Positions 1-8,631 of a DNA stretch of 64,000 nucleotides are shown here, in pieces. The DNA lies in contig NZ_CP040924.1 of the NCBI RefSeq assembly GCF_006351925.1, positions 3,167,001 to 3,231,000 on the forward strand, in the 5' to 3' direction. The position numbers and the translations under genes were made by a program. Numbering within the stretch: the first letter of the stretch is position 1; the number at the start of each line of letters is the position of its first letter. This DNA is from Clostridium thermarum (lineage in GTDB: Bacteria > Bacillota > Clostridia > Clostridiales > Clostridiaceae). The notes under the pieces are model-generated. The model saw only the letters and a list, made by a program, of their open reading frames with translations, did not search any database and was not told the DNA's origin.

Positions 1-161
1 ACAACAGCCTTTGCAACCGGCTCAGCATAGTCTGGATAATCACAGGAAGATTCATCATAGGCTCCAAAATCCTTATACTCTATCCCACTTTTCTTCAGAT
101 ACTCAATGATATATGCCTTTAATCTAAAGCCTCCATGATCAGATGCTATGGCAATTTTCAT
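1..161 (-). CDS. rpiB: Ribose-5-phosphate isomerase B, N-terminal part (cut by window edge)
   Basis: The first 53 residues are visible and begin MKIAIASDHGGF, the hallmark start of the RpiB/LacAB isomerase family, in which the Asp and His of the SDHGG motif bind the sugar phosphate. A DYPDYA motif follows near residue 44, as in RpiB. The enzyme interconverts ribose 5-phosphate and ribulose 5-phosphate in the pentose phosphate pathway. The ATG is preceded by a GGAGGTG ribosome site. It lies downstream of ywlE on the same strand, the order also known in Bacillus. The C-terminal two thirds are outside the window. Confidence 0.93.
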   Translation of the reverse strand, partial: MKIAIASDHGGFRLKAYIIEYLKKSGIEYKDFGAYDESSCDYPDYAEPVAKAV

Positions 162-242
162 CCTCTACACCTCCATATCATATATTAGTTTCACCAATAT
201 TATTCAGAAAATTATTAATTGATGAAACTATTTTTATATTGC

Positions 243-286
243 AAAAAAGAAGATAGCAGTACTGTCTAAATACTGGTATCTTCTTT
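243..286 (-). terminator. Intrinsic terminator of ywlE
   Basis: An imperfect hairpin with long arms (244-264 against 271-286) overlaps the ywlE stop codon. On the minus strand it is followed by a run of T. It separates ywlE from rpiB. Confidence 0.7.
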
Positions 287-718
287 TAGCTTCAAAATCA
301 ATGATTCTAAATTTTTCCTTATGTCCTTATATGTATCATTATAAACAGATATATCGCCGCCGTAAGGGTCTGAAATTTCGCCCTCAACGCCGACATACTC
401 ATTTAATGCAAAAATCTTATTTTCATAATGCGGAAATAAGCCCACCAAATAGTTTTTTATGCTATAGGTCATAGTGAGTACTAAATCTGAAGACTCCATT
501 ATCTCCGGAGTCAGCTGAACAGCTTCTCTCTTTGAAATATCTAAGCCAGTATTGAATTGTACAACTGCCGCAGAATTTTTTGATGTTTGGCTTCCTTTTA
601 CTGCTGATATGCCTGCAGAAAAGGCTTTTACATTTTCTATATTATTTATGTGATTGAATATTGCTTCTGCCATGCAGCTTCTGCAGGTATTCCCTGCACA
701 TACGAATAATATATTCAT
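266..718 (-). CDS. ywlE: Protein-arginine phosphatase / low-molecular-weight phosphatase (YwlE type)
   Basis: 150 residues. The P-loop CAGNTCRS (residues 7-14) fits the C-X5-R signature of low-molecular-weight protein phosphatases. Thr in the NTCRS part is the residue that marks YwlE-type arginine phosphatases rather than tyrosine phosphatases. The catalytic Asp loop is visible as DPYGGD near residue 117. The expected role is removal of phosphate from phospho-arginine on proteins, opposing McsB-like kinases; no McsB is in the window. An upstream TTG also opens this frame, but the GGAGG site lies inside that extension and is well placed for the ATG at 718. It sits directly after sua5, 12 bp apart, so co-transcription is likely. 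Confidence 0.88.
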   Translation of the reverse strand: MNILFVCAGNTCRSCMAEAIFNHINNIENVKAFSAGISAVKGSQTSKNSAAVVQFNTGLDISKREAVQLTPEIMESSDLVLTMTYSIKNYLVGLFPHYENKIFALNEYVGVEGEISDPYGGDISVYNDTYKDIRKNLESLILKLKEDTSI

Positions 719-730
719 GTTAACCTCCAA

Positions 731-1780
731 TCAAAGTGTAGTAATATCAAATGAAGCGGCCTTATTGAGACGATTCATTACAGCTATTCCTATTCCCTTT
801 TCTTCAAAAGCTTCAGATATAATAACATCAACGCCTTTGTCATCTAAAGTTCTTAAGGTTTCAAAAAGATTTTGGGCAATAGACTGAAGATTATCTCTGC
901 TGCCTAAGGAAACTACTTCTCCAAGAGGATAGTATTTCTTAGTCTCCTCTGTTGCCATTATTCCAACCTTCATATTTCTATCTATATAATTTTGCACTAT
1001 TTCGTTGATTTTTTCAATAGTTTTTTGTAAATCTCCCTTAATAATCTTAACAGGTGCTTTAGGGGCATAATGCCTATATTTCATCCCCGGAGCTTTGGGT
1101 TTTAAATTGTTGTCACTCTTCATCATAATGGCCGGATCTATATAAATATCAGGATCAATGTCTCTAAGCATCTCCAGGGTAATTCCACCTGGTCTTAGCA
1201 CACAGGGGGGTGTTACTGTGCAATCTACCACTGTTGATTCCAATCCAACCTCACTTTTATCTCCACCGATTATGTAATCAACCTTTCCGCTTAGGTCTTC
1301 TATACATCTGGATACCTCCGTTGGGCTGGGCCTTCCGGAAATATTAGCTGAAGGTGCTGCTATAGGCAGTCCTGCCTTCTCAATAAGAGTGCGAGCTATT
1401 TTATTGCTTGGCATTCTAAGCCCTACACTATCCAACCCTGCAGTGGTAGTACTTGGTATTATATCCGCCTTTTTTAAAAGAATGGTCAGTGGCCCAGGCC
1501 AAAAGGTCTTTGCTAATTTTTCTGCAATAGGCGGAACTTCTTTTGCATAAGCGCTTAAATCAAAACGGGCAATATGTACAATCAATGGATTATCCTGCGG
1601 TCTGCCTTTGGCTTCAAATATCTTCTTAACTGCAGCCTCGTCCAAGGCATTGGCCCCAAGTCCGTAAACCGTTTCTGTGGGAAAGGCCACGAGCCCGCCT
1701 TTTCTTATTATATATCCTGCTTCTTCAAGAGCGTCCATATCCAATCCATCTTCATGCATAATAGTAATCTTTGTTTCCAT
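731..1780 (-). CDS. tsaC: Threonylcarbamoyl-AMP synthase (Sua5/YwlC type)
   Basis: 349 residues. The YrdC fold occupies about residues 10-205 with the motif FPTETVYGLGANA near residue 33 and KxRP-type basic residues (KGRPQDNPL) near 58. The extra C-terminal Sua5 domain follows to the end, so this is the long Sua5 form rather than short TsaC. It makes threonylcarbamoyl-AMP from threonine, bicarbonate and ATP for the t6A37 modification of ANN-decoding tRNAs. An AGGAGG site precedes the ATG. It lies just upstream of ywlE; prfA and prmC, two other translation genes, are further upstream, a common Firmicute gene order. Confidence 0.93.
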   Translation of the reverse strand: METKITIMHEDGLDMDALEEAGYIIRKGGLVAFPTETVYGLGANALDEAAVKKIFEAKGRPQDNPLIVHIARFDLSAYAKEVPPIAEKLAKTFWPGPLTILLKKADIIPSTTTAGLDSVGLRMPSNKIARTLIEKAGLPIAAPSANISGRPSPTEVSRCIEDLSGKVDYIIGGDKSEVGLESTVVDCTVTPPCVLRPGGITLEMLRDIDPDIYIDPAIMMKSDNNLKPKAPGMKYRHYAPKAPVKIIKGDLQKTIEKINEIVQNYIDRNMKVGIMATEETKKYYPLGEVVSLGSRDNLQSIAQNLFETLRTLDDKGVDVIISEAFEEKGIGIAVMNRLNKAASFDITTL

Positions 1781-1816
1781 TTGTTCCTCTTCCCCTCCTT
1801 TTGTAATTAAATCAAT

Positions 1817-2542
1817 TTATATTACGTTAATCATTACTAGGCCTATTAAGACACCAAGCAGCACTCCCATGGTGCTGGTAATTCCATCCCAGACCTTGTT
1901 AGACTCCGGTAGCATTTCTCCGCAAACCACATAGAGCATAATTCCGGATGCGCTGGCGAGACAAGCACCTAGCACATTGGGTGAGACGCTTCCCGCAAAA
2001 ATACCGATCCATGCACCTAGGGCTGTTGGCAGTGCCGTGATAAACACATAAAGCAGTATCTTTGAAACTTTAACCTTTGAGACCATAAGTGGTGCTGAAA
2101 CCGCCATACCTTCTGGTATATCATGTACTGCAATAATGATACTCATCTTTAAGCCTAAGGTTTTACCGGCCACGAAGCCGCATCCCATTATTATGCCCTC
2201 CGGGAAATTATGTAGCATAAGGCCAAGAGCAGTCAAAAATGCCACTTTATAGTGAGAACTCATTTCATCTTTTGAAACCGGCATTAAATTATCTATAGTC
2301 ATAACTATTAGTATACCTACTATGGCAAAAATTATGGTACCAGGAAAGCTCCAGCTTTCTATAGACTCCGGTATTAAGTCAAAAACCACTATAGCCAGCA
2401 TAAGACCTCCGGCAAAACCAAGCAGACCACCAAGCAGACTTTTGGAAGGCCGCTTCAAAAATACTCCTATAGAGGCCCCAATCATAGTTCCAATTAAGGA
2501 AATTATGGCGGATAACAACACAATCGTCATCACATTACTCAA
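1817..2542 (-). CDS. ZIP-family metal transporter
   Basis: About 241 residues with some eight hydrophobic segments. The two ZIP signature helices are clear: HNFPEGI (about residue 115) and HDIPEGMA (about residue 145), whose His and Glu form the binuclear metal site. It should import zinc or another divalent metal across the plasma membrane. A GTG at 2551 also opens the frame, but its ribosome site would overlap it; GGAG is correctly spaced for the TTG at 2542, so I chose that. A 10-bp inverted repeat lies just upstream (2556-2599). It sits between prfA-linked genes and sua5. Confidence 0.88.
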   Translation of the reverse strand: MSNVMTIVLLSAIISLIGTMIGASIGVFLKRPSKSLLGGLLGFAGGLMLAIVVFDLIPESIESWSFPGTIIFAIVGILIVMTIDNLMPVSKDEMSSHYKVAFLTALGLMLHNFPEGIIMGCGFVAGKTLGLKMSIIIAVHDIPEGMAVSAPLMVSKVKVSKILLYVFITALPTALGAWIGIFAGSVSPNVLGACLASASGIMLYVVCGEMLPESNKVWDGITSTMGVLLGVLIGLVMINVI

Positions 2543-2555
2543 AATAATCACTCCA

Positions 2556-2599
2556 TTTCCGTAAAGAAATCCAACATCATAACATTGTATTTACGGAAA
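2556..2599 (-). promoter_or_regulatory. Inverted repeat in the leader of the ZIP transporter gene
   Basis: Perfect 10-base arms, TTTCCGTAAA (2556-2565) and its complement (2590-2599), flank a 24-bp centre directly upstream of the ribosome site. It may be a leader hairpin or an operator. The role is inferred only from position. Confidence 0.35.
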
Positions 2600-2637
2600 C
2601 CGGCAATTATAACCACAGTTGAATCTATTATATCACT

Positions 2638-3219
2638 TTAATCCTTCCATAACTTTATAGCTTCTATAGATTCTTCAGAATATTTTGCCCTAACACAGTT
2701 TTTAAATATGTCCATTATCAGTTTATATTTAATCCATCCGCCTTTATGAATTAATATATAATAGTATTGTTCTTCCGGATAAGCCATCTTTAATTTCTTA
2801 TATTCATGAGAAACATAGGCATATTTTTTAAGAAATTCCTCATCTATAAGAAAAATGTTCTTGTTTCTGAATTTAGAGGTAGTCAGTAAAATTATATCAA
2901 TTCCACCTTTTCCCTCGCTCTTTTCAGCATGGACAAATACAACCTTTTCACAGTTTATATTATACTTCTTCTTTTTCAAGCCTTCACTAATTTTTATTTT
3001 ACCGTTAGCACACTGATAGCTTAAGCTTTCTGAATCCTTTCGAATGAACATGGCCAAAATTATCAGCGCTTCGATAATAATCAGATATACCAGAAAAAAC
3101 AAGTTATATATTCCGGTAGTGTTCAATATGACAGGCAATGTAAAAAAAATAAAGCACATAGCAAGCATAAATCTCTTATAAGCTCGATTTTGCTTTCTTA
3201 TGGCTTTATTAATATCCAT
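2638..3219 (-). CDS. Hypothetical protein with two N-terminal membrane segments
   Basis: 193 residues. Two adjacent hydrophobic helices lie at about residues 18-38 and 42-60; the rest (about 130 residues) is soluble and probably cytoplasmic, with Lys-rich and Tyr-rich stretches. No catalytic motif is recognised. The topology resembles YcxB/PH-like membrane-anchored domain proteins, but that is only a guess. GAGGTG is well spaced for the ATG at 3219; the GTG at 3228 overlaps that site. It lies 25 bp after prfA and is probably in its transcript. Confidence 0.7.
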   Translation of the reverse strand: MDINKAIRKQNRAYKRFMLAMCFIFFTLPVILNTTGIYNLFFLVYLIIIEALIILAMFIRKDSESLSYQCANGKIKISEGLKKKKYNINCEKVVFVHAEKSEGKGGIDIILLTTSKFRNKNIFLIDEEFLKKYAYVSHEYKKLKMAYPEEQYYYILIHKGGWIKYKLIMDIFKNCVRAKYSEESIEAIKLWKD

Positions 3220-3244
3220 GGGATTCACCTCAAATAATTAAAAA

Positions 3245-4324
3245 TTAAATATCACTATTACCCATATTCTGCATTTTCTCAGCTTGATCCGTTGCAATGA
3301 GTGCGTCTATTATTTCATCCATGTCACCATTCATAAAGGAATCAAGCTTATACAAGGTTAAACCTATTCTATGATCTGTTACTCTTCCTTGTGGAAAGTT
3401 ATAGGTTCTTATTCTTTCACTTCTGTCTCCGGAACCAACCTGACTCTTTCTGTCAGCAGCTATACTTGCAGCTCTCTCAGCCTCTGCTTTTTCGTAGAGT
3501 CTTGCCCTCAGAATTTTTAAAGCCTTTTCCTTATTCTTAAGCTGAGACTTTTCATCCTGACAGGTAACTACCATGCCTGTAGGCAGGTGTGTTATTCTAA
3601 CGGCAGAGTCTGTAGTATTAACGCTCTGTCCACCATGACCTGAAGATCTATAAACGTCTATTCTTAAATCATTTGGATTTATTTCAATGTCTACATCATC
3701 AACTTCCGGAAGCACTGCTACTGTTGAAGCAGAAGTGTGTATTCTTCCGCTGGCTTCAGTATCTGGTACTCTTTGGACTCTGTGTACTCCACTTTCATAT
3801 TTCAACCTGCTGTAAGCACCTGCTCCTCTTATCATGAATACAATTTCTTTAAAGCCACCAATGTCAGTTTCATTGCTGCTCATTATTTCAACTTTCCAGC
3901 GTCTAGCTTCTGCATATTTTGTATACATTCTAAACAAGTCCGCAGCAAAGAGAGCAGCTTCTTCTCCACCGGTACCTCCTCTGATTTCCACAAATACGTT
4001 CTTATCGTCATTAGGGTCCTTAGGAAGCAACATTATTTTAAGTTCGTTTTTCACTGCTTCTTCTTTCTCGTTAAGTTTTCTAATCTCTTCTTGAAGCATT
4101 TCTCTCATATCTTTATCTTCTTCTTCATTCAACATTTCTTTTGCAGTTTCAATGTCCTCAAGTACCTTCTTATATTCCCTGTACTTTGTAACCACAGCTT
4201 CCAAATCAGCATGCTCCTTACAAAGTCTCTGCCATTCCTTTTGATCTGCCATAACTGATGGGTCACTGATTTTTATGGACAATTCTTCATATTTATTTTC
4301 TATAAAATGCAGTCTTTCTAACAT
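3245..4324 (-). CDS. prfA: Peptide chain release factor 1
   Basis: 359 residues, the normal RF1 length. The universally conserved GGQ motif is seen in [12 protein letters not shown] near residue 230; its Gln is the target of PrmC methylation. The N-terminal coiled-coil domain and the RIHTSAST segment are typical of class I release factors. The RF1 assignment rather than RF2 rests on full length without a programmed frameshift and on neighbourhood with prmC. It terminates translation at UAA and UAG. The modifying enzyme is encoded immediately upstream as the C-terminal half of the DUF1385 fusion. Confidence 0.96.
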   Translation of the reverse strand: MLERLHFIENKYEELSIKISDPSVMADQKEWQRLCKEHADLEAVVTKYREYKKVLEDIETAKEMLNEEEDKDMREMLQEEIRKLNEKEEAVKNELKIMLLPKDPNDDKNVFVEIRGGTGGEEAALFAADLFRMYTKYAEARRWKVEIMSSNETDIGGFKEIVFMIRGAGAYSRLKYESGVHRVQRVPDTEASGRIHTSASTVAVLPEVDDVDIEINPNDLRIDVYRSSGHGGQSVNTTDSAVRITHLPTGMVVTCQDEKSQLKNKEKALKILRARLYEKAEAERAASIAADRKSQVGSGDRSERIRTYNFPQGRVTDHRIGLTLYKLDSFMNGDMDEIIDALIATDQAEKMQNMGNSDI

Positions 4325-4574
4325 GCAGCGCTCAACTCCGTATTTATAATTTAGTTTTCAAAACTATACCAATTAGCTATTATAACATAAGACCTTATTG
4401 GGAAGCAACCAGCATTTCTTACTTTCCTCATATTTACATTTGTAATAGTAAAAAAGACCAAACAAAATAAATTATGCACTTAAAAAACAGAGGATATTGA
4501 AGGATTTTTTAAGAGGAGTACCTTCCTTAAACTTACTTCTTGTCTTATTTATAAATTTATTGCTTCGCAATTCT

Positions 4575-6392
4575 TTATAAAACTTCAGCGTCATTTAAAA
4601 TATCTTTACACTTGAAAAAACCGATAACAACCCTGTCGTTCCCTGCCAGGTCTTTAATGCACTTCACATCCTCAAAGCCCTGTTCCTTCATTATGGCTTC
4701 TACCTCTTCCCTTTGGTCATAACCAATTTCATAGGCCAATAAGCCGCCATCCTTTAAGCATTTCAAAGCTTGTTCGGTGATTTTTCTGTAAAAGACCAGG
4801 CCATCTTCACCACCTGATAGGGCCAGATGAGGCTCGTATTTCTTTACATCCTCCATAAGCTCTTCTATGACCGCTTCTCTTATATAAGGAGGATTGGATA
4901 CTATGACATCGTATTGATTTCCTTCACTGATAGCCTTATCCAAGAGGTCACTGCTGGTAAACCTCACTCTATCCTGCAGGGAATTGTTAACAATATTTTT
5001 TGTGTTCACTTCTTTAGCAATATCAGATATATCAACACATTCTACCTTTACATTATTGACCATTGAGGCAATGGCTATACCTATGGCACCACTTCCACTG
5101 CAGATATCACAGACTGTAGTGTATTCTCTGTTTTTTATCTCCTCCAGCACAGTCTCCACAAGAACTTCTGTATCCGGTCTGGGAATTAGGACTCCAGGCT
5201 TAATGTATAAGTTTATGCCCATGAATTCACATTCTTCTAAAATATACTTTACAGGCATTCTTTCCTTTCTCAATTGTATATATCCAAGAAATTTATCTGC
5301 TTTATCCTTATCTACAACTTCGTTTCTGTGAGTTATTATATACAATTTGTCTTTTTGCAAAACCTTGGCTAAAAGTAGCTGCGCATCCAGCACGTAGCTG
5401 TCTATATTCTCATTTTTTAGTATTTCATTGCCTCTATTTAACAGGTCTCCAATGGTAGACCCTCCCCTTGACAGTTTTACTTCTCTGGAATAGTCCAAAT
5501 TTTCAGCGGCCTTTAATGCTACGATGGCCACTTCTAATTGGGAAAGATCCGGCTCTCTTGTAGTCAACTCCTGAAGTTTTAAGCCCGGATAGGCCATGAC
5601 TTTAGAAAAACTCCCTTCACTATTTCCCATCCATCTTATAAGCTCATAGGAAATACCGGATACCAAAGGGAGAAGCAGTACCCTATAGGATATTTTCTGC
5701 CACATTGAATCAAACTCAACGACAGAAAACAGAGCTATGCTTACTATCATTACTAGGAACAGGAAGTTAGTTCCGCACCTGGGATGAAATCTTTCAAAAG
5801 TTGCTGCATTTTCTGGTGTAAGCTCCCTTTCATTTTCATAGCAGAAAATTGTTTTATGCTCTGCTCCGTGATATTGAAATACCCTATTGATATCGTCTAT
5901 CTTCCCTACAAGAAAAATATAGCCTAAGAATATGGCTACTCGTAGTAGACCTTCAATTATATTTACTGTCAATCTATTCATGTATAATTTATACAATAAA
6001 TTAGATAAAAAAGTCGGAAGTACAAAGAAAAGCAAAACAGAAAAACTTAAGGAAATCACCAGCGAAATACCTATTAAGATATCATTACTCTTTTCTCCAA
6101 AGACTTTATTAAACCAGGCATCAAATTTGGACTCTTCTCCCTCCTCTTCAAAGAAAGAAGCGGAATAGTTCAAGGTTTTTATCCCCACTATCAAAGACTC
6201 TATTAAAGATACTGCACCTCTTATCACAGGCAGGGATAATATTTTATTTCTTTTAGTATAGGGTGTTACCTTTTTTATATCAACCTCAATACTCCCATCC
6301 GCTAACCTAACAGCAGTGGCAATCCCCTTTTGTCCCCTCATCATTACCCCCTCAATAACAGCTTGACCACCTACCGATGTCTTCTTTGACAT
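4575..6392 (-). CDS. prmC: DUF1385 membrane protein fused to PrmC release-factor methyltransferase
   Basis: 605 residues in a single uninterrupted frame. Residues 1 to about 305 form a DUF1385 protein: the GGQAVIEGVMMRG start, the YHGAEHKTI motif and the FHPRCGTNF motif, with about four membrane helices. From about residue 308 a complete PrmC/HemK follows: an N-terminal helical domain, the SAM-binding DICSGSGAIG, and the catalytic VSNPPYI motif. PrmC methylates the GGQ glutamine of release factors, so the activity matches the adjacent prfA. The function of DUF1385 is unknown. In many relatives the two are separate neighbouring genes; here the DUF1385 stop is absent. A GAGAGG site precedes the ATG at a slightly long distance. 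Confidence 0.92.
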   Translation of the reverse strand: MSKKTSVGGQAVIEGVMMRGQKGIATAVRLADGSIEVDIKKVTPYTKRNKILSLPVIRGAVSLIESLIVGIKTLNYSASFFEEEGEESKFDAWFNKVFGEKSNDILIGISLVISLSFSVLLFFVLPTFLSNLLYKLYMNRLTVNIIEGLLRVAIFLGYIFLVGKIDDINRVFQYHGAEHKTIFCYENERELTPENAATFERFHPRCGTNFLFLVMIVSIALFSVVEFDSMWQKISYRVLLLPLVSGISYELIRWMGNSEGSFSKVMAYPGLKLQELTTREPDLSQLEVAIVALKAAENLDYSREVKLSRGGSTIGDLLNRGNEILKNENIDSYVLDAQLLLAKVLQKDKLYIITHRNEVVDKDKADKFLGYIQLRKERMPVKYILEECEFMGINLYIKPGVLIPRPDTEVLVETVLEEIKNREYTTVCDICSGSGAIGIAIASMVNNVKVECVDISDIAKEVNTKNIVNNSLQDRVRFTSSDLLDKAISEGNQYDVIVSNPPYIREAVIEELMEDVKKYEPHLALSGGEDGLVFYRKITEQALKCLKDGGLLAYEIGYDQREEVEAIMKEQGFEDVKCIKDLAGNDRVVIGFFKCKDILNDAEVL

Positions 6393-6518
6393 ACATTAAT
6401 CATCCTCTCTTATACTAAGAAACTATAAATCTCTAACTTCTATCTTGTAATTCGTAACCACTAACATATATTTATTATCTTTCATTATAACAGAAAATTA
6501 TTATCCTTTAAACAAAAA

Positions 6519-6689
6519 TCAAAAGGACAACAGCTTCACAGGTGATTCCTGATTTGAAACAGCTGTATTTGTTTTAGGTGATTCTGATGGAGCAGTTAAA
6601 TTAATTGCCTGACATCCTAATATGCTAAATAAAAATAAAACTGTACATATTTTTACTAGCCAACTTTTCCACATATTGATTCTTCCCAT
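6519..6689 (-). CDS. Very short lipoprotein, function unknown
   Basis: 56 residues with an AAGGAG site 7 nt before the ATG. It has a basic N-terminus, a hydrophobic stretch and a lipobox ending SILGC near residue 26, followed by a Ser/Thr/Pro/Asn-rich tail with no recognisable domain. It should be lipid-anchored outside the membrane. It begins 40 bp after the metallo-hydrolase gene, in the same direction, so they may be co-expressed. A similar-sized lipoprotein gene precedes the same hydrolase. Confidence 0.6.
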   Translation of the reverse strand: MGRINMWKSWLVKICTVLFLFSILGCQAINLTAPSESPKTNTAVSNQESPVKLLSF

Positions 6690-6729
6690 ATACATTCTCC
6701 TTAACTTCTGTATATCTGAAACTTCAGCT

Positions 6730-7671
6730 TTACTTGCTTACCCCTTTATAACTTCCGGGTTCAACATTAAAACTAATTTCTTCTCCATTTGATATAGCAA
6801 CTATGGTCTTTTGTTCGTCTGTCCTAAAGACCTTAATTTCTTTAGCCTTAAGCTTATCCATGGTCTCCTGGGCAGGGTGACCATATTTATTGTCCCCACC
6901 TGCTGATATTACTGCATATGTAGGATTCACCTTATCCAGAAAGTCCTGACTGGTTGAAGTTTGGCTTCCATGGTGTCCAACCTTAAGGACTGTTGCAGAT
7001 AAATCTCTTCCTGAGCTTACCATCTCATTTTCCGAGATCTTCTCTGCATCCCCGGCTAAGAGAAAACTTGTGCTACCAAATGTAATCTTCAAAACTATTG
7101 AATAATCATTGGAATCCTCATATTCACTGCTGTTAGGTGCCAAAACCGTAACTGACGCTTCCCCCAAGTTAAACTGCTCTCCTACTTTGGGTACTGTTAA
7201 GCTCAACCCCTTATCCTTTACCGACGTAACAAAGTCCTTATAGGTCTTAGTAGTTGCTGTCTGCTTTGGAAAATAAACCTTTCCCACTTTAAAAGAATTG
7301 ATTATGGTATCCGCAGATCCTATATGATCTTCATCCTTATGGGTTCCTACAAAGTATTTAAGTTCTTTAACCCCCTGACTTGTGAGATAATCCTTAATTA
7401 CATCGGCATCTCCGTTATTCCCGGCATCAACCAGCATAAATTTATCGCCTTGCTGAAGCAAGATTGAATCAGCCTGACCTACATCAATGAAGCTTACCTT
7501 TAATTCACCGCTAACCGGGCTGGTGTTACTACTTTCATTTTGAACTTCTTGCTCTACATCGATATTATTTACATTCAAATCTATGTCATTTAAGGCAGCA
7601 TAGATAGCACCTATTGCCAAGATAACTGTGATAATTGCACTAAATAGTTTGTTATTCTTATTCTTCTTCAA
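6730..7671 (-). CDS. Membrane-anchored ComEC-like metallo-beta-lactamase-fold hydrolase
   Basis: 313 residues. A Lys-rich start and a hydrophobic segment (about 8-26) form a signal anchor, followed by an acidic linker to about 55. The MBL domain follows: DVGQADSILL near 63, GNNGDAD, and the metal motif THKDEDHIG near 110 (HxDxDH type), then AGDAEKISE and VGHHGSQTST. This matches the C-terminal hydrolase domain of ComEC and related secreted proteins. It probably cuts a nucleic acid or phosphoester outside the cell; the substrate is unknown. No comEC channel or comEA is nearby. It lies between two short lipoprotein genes. Confidence 0.85.
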   Translation of the reverse strand: MKKNKNNKLFSAIITVILAIGAIYAALNDIDLNVNNIDVEQEVQNESSNTSPVSGELKVSFIDVGQADSILLQQGDKFMLVDAGNNGDADVIKDYLTSQGVKELKYFVGTHKDEDHIGSADTIINSFKVGKVYFPKQTATTKTYKDFVTSVKDKGLSLTVPKVGEQFNLGEASVTVLAPNSSEYEDSNDYSIVLKITFGSTSFLLAGDAEKISENEMVSSGRDLSATVLKVGHHGSQTSTSQDFLDKVNPTYAVISAGGDNKYGHPAQETMDKLKAKEIKVFRTDEQKTIVAISNGEEISFNVEPGSYKGVSK

Positions 7672-7849
7672 TATTTTTCCCCCTAAAAATTAATTATAAC
7701 AAAAGGATCAGCCATTCAACCAATACTTAAAAGCATATTATGTAGTACTCTCAAAGACAAATGGTGAAAATTAACAAGAGACATACTACATAATCATAAC
7801 ATATTCATTTATATGAGGTAAAAGGAAAAATACTCTATATTCAGCCATA

Positions 7850-8020
7850 TCACTGGCGGAGCACAGCTGCTTTCTTGTCAGTTTTCTTTGCTGCGGTAAG
7901 TGACTCATCAGAAATCATGGACTTATTGCTTGAAGTTTCATTAGTTCCCCTAATTCTCATACATCCGCTTAATGCTAAAACTATAGTTGTTATAATTGGC
8001 AATACTATATATTTTTTCAT
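7850..8020 (-). CDS. Very short lipoprotein, function unknown
   Basis: 56 residues, with AAGGAG placed 9 nt before the ATG. The signal peptide is compact: MKKYIVLP, a hydrophobic core and the lipobox LALSGC (Cys at about residue 20). The tail is rich in Ser, Lys and Ala with no domain. It lies 178 bp upstream of the metallo-hydrolase gene on the same strand. It has the same size and build as the lipoprotein downstream of the hydrolase, but the two tails are not alike. Confidence 0.6.
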   Translation of the reverse strand: MKKYIVLPIITTIVLALSGCMRIRGTNETSSNKSMISDESLTAAKKTDKKAAVLRQ

Positions 8021-8185
8021 CTAAAATTCTCCTTAAATTCGTAGTATCTTCTTCATAATCCATTATTAAATATTTGGTTTTCTGCTATTCCCCAAACATC
8101 AAGTTTACATTGTCCAGCAATTTGAGTATAAATATAAAAGTAATTATAACAATTATTGCTCTCATCCCTTGACCTAGAATGCGAC

Positions 8186-8247
8186 ATGTGACTTGTGAGG
8201 TGCCTGCCACTTGACTTGTGAGGTGCCTGCCACTTCACAAGTCACAT
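8186..8247. repeat. REP-like palindromic repeat with internal tandem duplication
   Basis: A 23-bp unit containing AGGTGCCTGCCACTT occurs twice in tandem (8190-8212 and 8213-8235). The outer arms ATGTGACTTGTG (8186-8197) and CACAAGTCACAT (8236-8247) are exact complements, so the whole can fold into a hairpin. A related element with the same core AGGTGCCTGCCAC is at 57451-57510. Confidence 0.7.
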
Positions 8248-8276
8248 CACAAGGAGGCCACCTCCAAAAATATTAG

Positions 8277-8305
8277 TTGACCTACTTCAATCCTTATGCT
8301 ATAAT
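8277..8305 (+). promoter_or_regulatory. Housekeeping promoter of rpmE
   Basis: TTGACC, a 17-bp spacer and TATAAT form a near-consensus sigma-A promoter 46 bp before the rpmE start. Confidence 0.8.
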
Positions 8306-8350
8306 TTAGTGGTTAAAAAGTTGTGATGCAATCCGAAAGAGGTGAAAAAG

Positions 8351-8566
8351 ATGAGAGAAGGCATACATCCAGAATACCACCATGATGCTGTGGTTAAGTG
8401 TGCATGTGGAAATACTTTTACAACTGGTTCTGTTAAAAAGGAACTAAAAGTAGATATATGCTCTAAATGCCACCCATTCTTCACTGGAAAACAAAAGATC
8501 ATGGATATTGGTGGAAGAGTTGAGAAGTTCAACAAGAGATTCAATATCAAAGGCGACGAAAAATAA
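8351..8566 (+). CDS. rpmE: Ribosomal protein bL31, zinc-binding form
   Basis: 71 residues starting [10 protein letters not shown], typical of L31. The zinc-binding cysteines are present as CxC near residue 17 and CSKC near residue 38, which marks the C+ form of the protein. It belongs to the large ribosomal subunit. GAGGTG is 6 nt before the ATG at 8351; the GTG at 8342 is part of the ribosome site. It is the only plus-strand gene in the first 15 kb, transcribed towards rho, with a shared terminator. Confidence 0.95.
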   Translation: MREGIHPEYHHDAVVKCACGNTFTTGSVKKELKVDICSKCHPFFTGKQKIMDIGGRVEKFNKRFNIKGDEK

Positions 8567-8596
8567 CCATCAATTTGTGTTAGATATCAGAGCTAT

Positions 8597-8629
8597 AAAA
8601 AAGCAGGAAGTTTATTTCCTGCTTTTTTT
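8597..8629. terminator. Bidirectional terminator between rpmE and rho
   Basis: A perfect stem AAAAAAGCAGGAA / TTCCTGCTTTTTT with a short loop. A and T tracts on both sides let it serve both converging genes. Confidence 0.88.
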
Positions 8630-8631
8630 CG

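Larger units (their letters stand above)
8021..8350. other. Intergenic region upstream of rpmE
   Basis: A 330-bp stretch between the divergent short lipoprotein and rpmE. It holds a palindromic repeat element (8186-8247) and the rpmE promoter (8277-8305). A 61-codon frame on the minus strand that starts inside the repeat lacks a ribosome site and is not called. Confidence 0.6.

Noticed and set aside
3737-4258. A 173-codon plus-strand frame opposite prfA
   Set aside because: It is fully antisense to a conserved gene; its Phe/Ser-rich content is that of a shadow frame.
8053-8238. A 61-codon minus-strand frame upstream of rpmE
   Set aside because: It starts inside the palindromic repeat, has no ribosome site and no protein-like composition.
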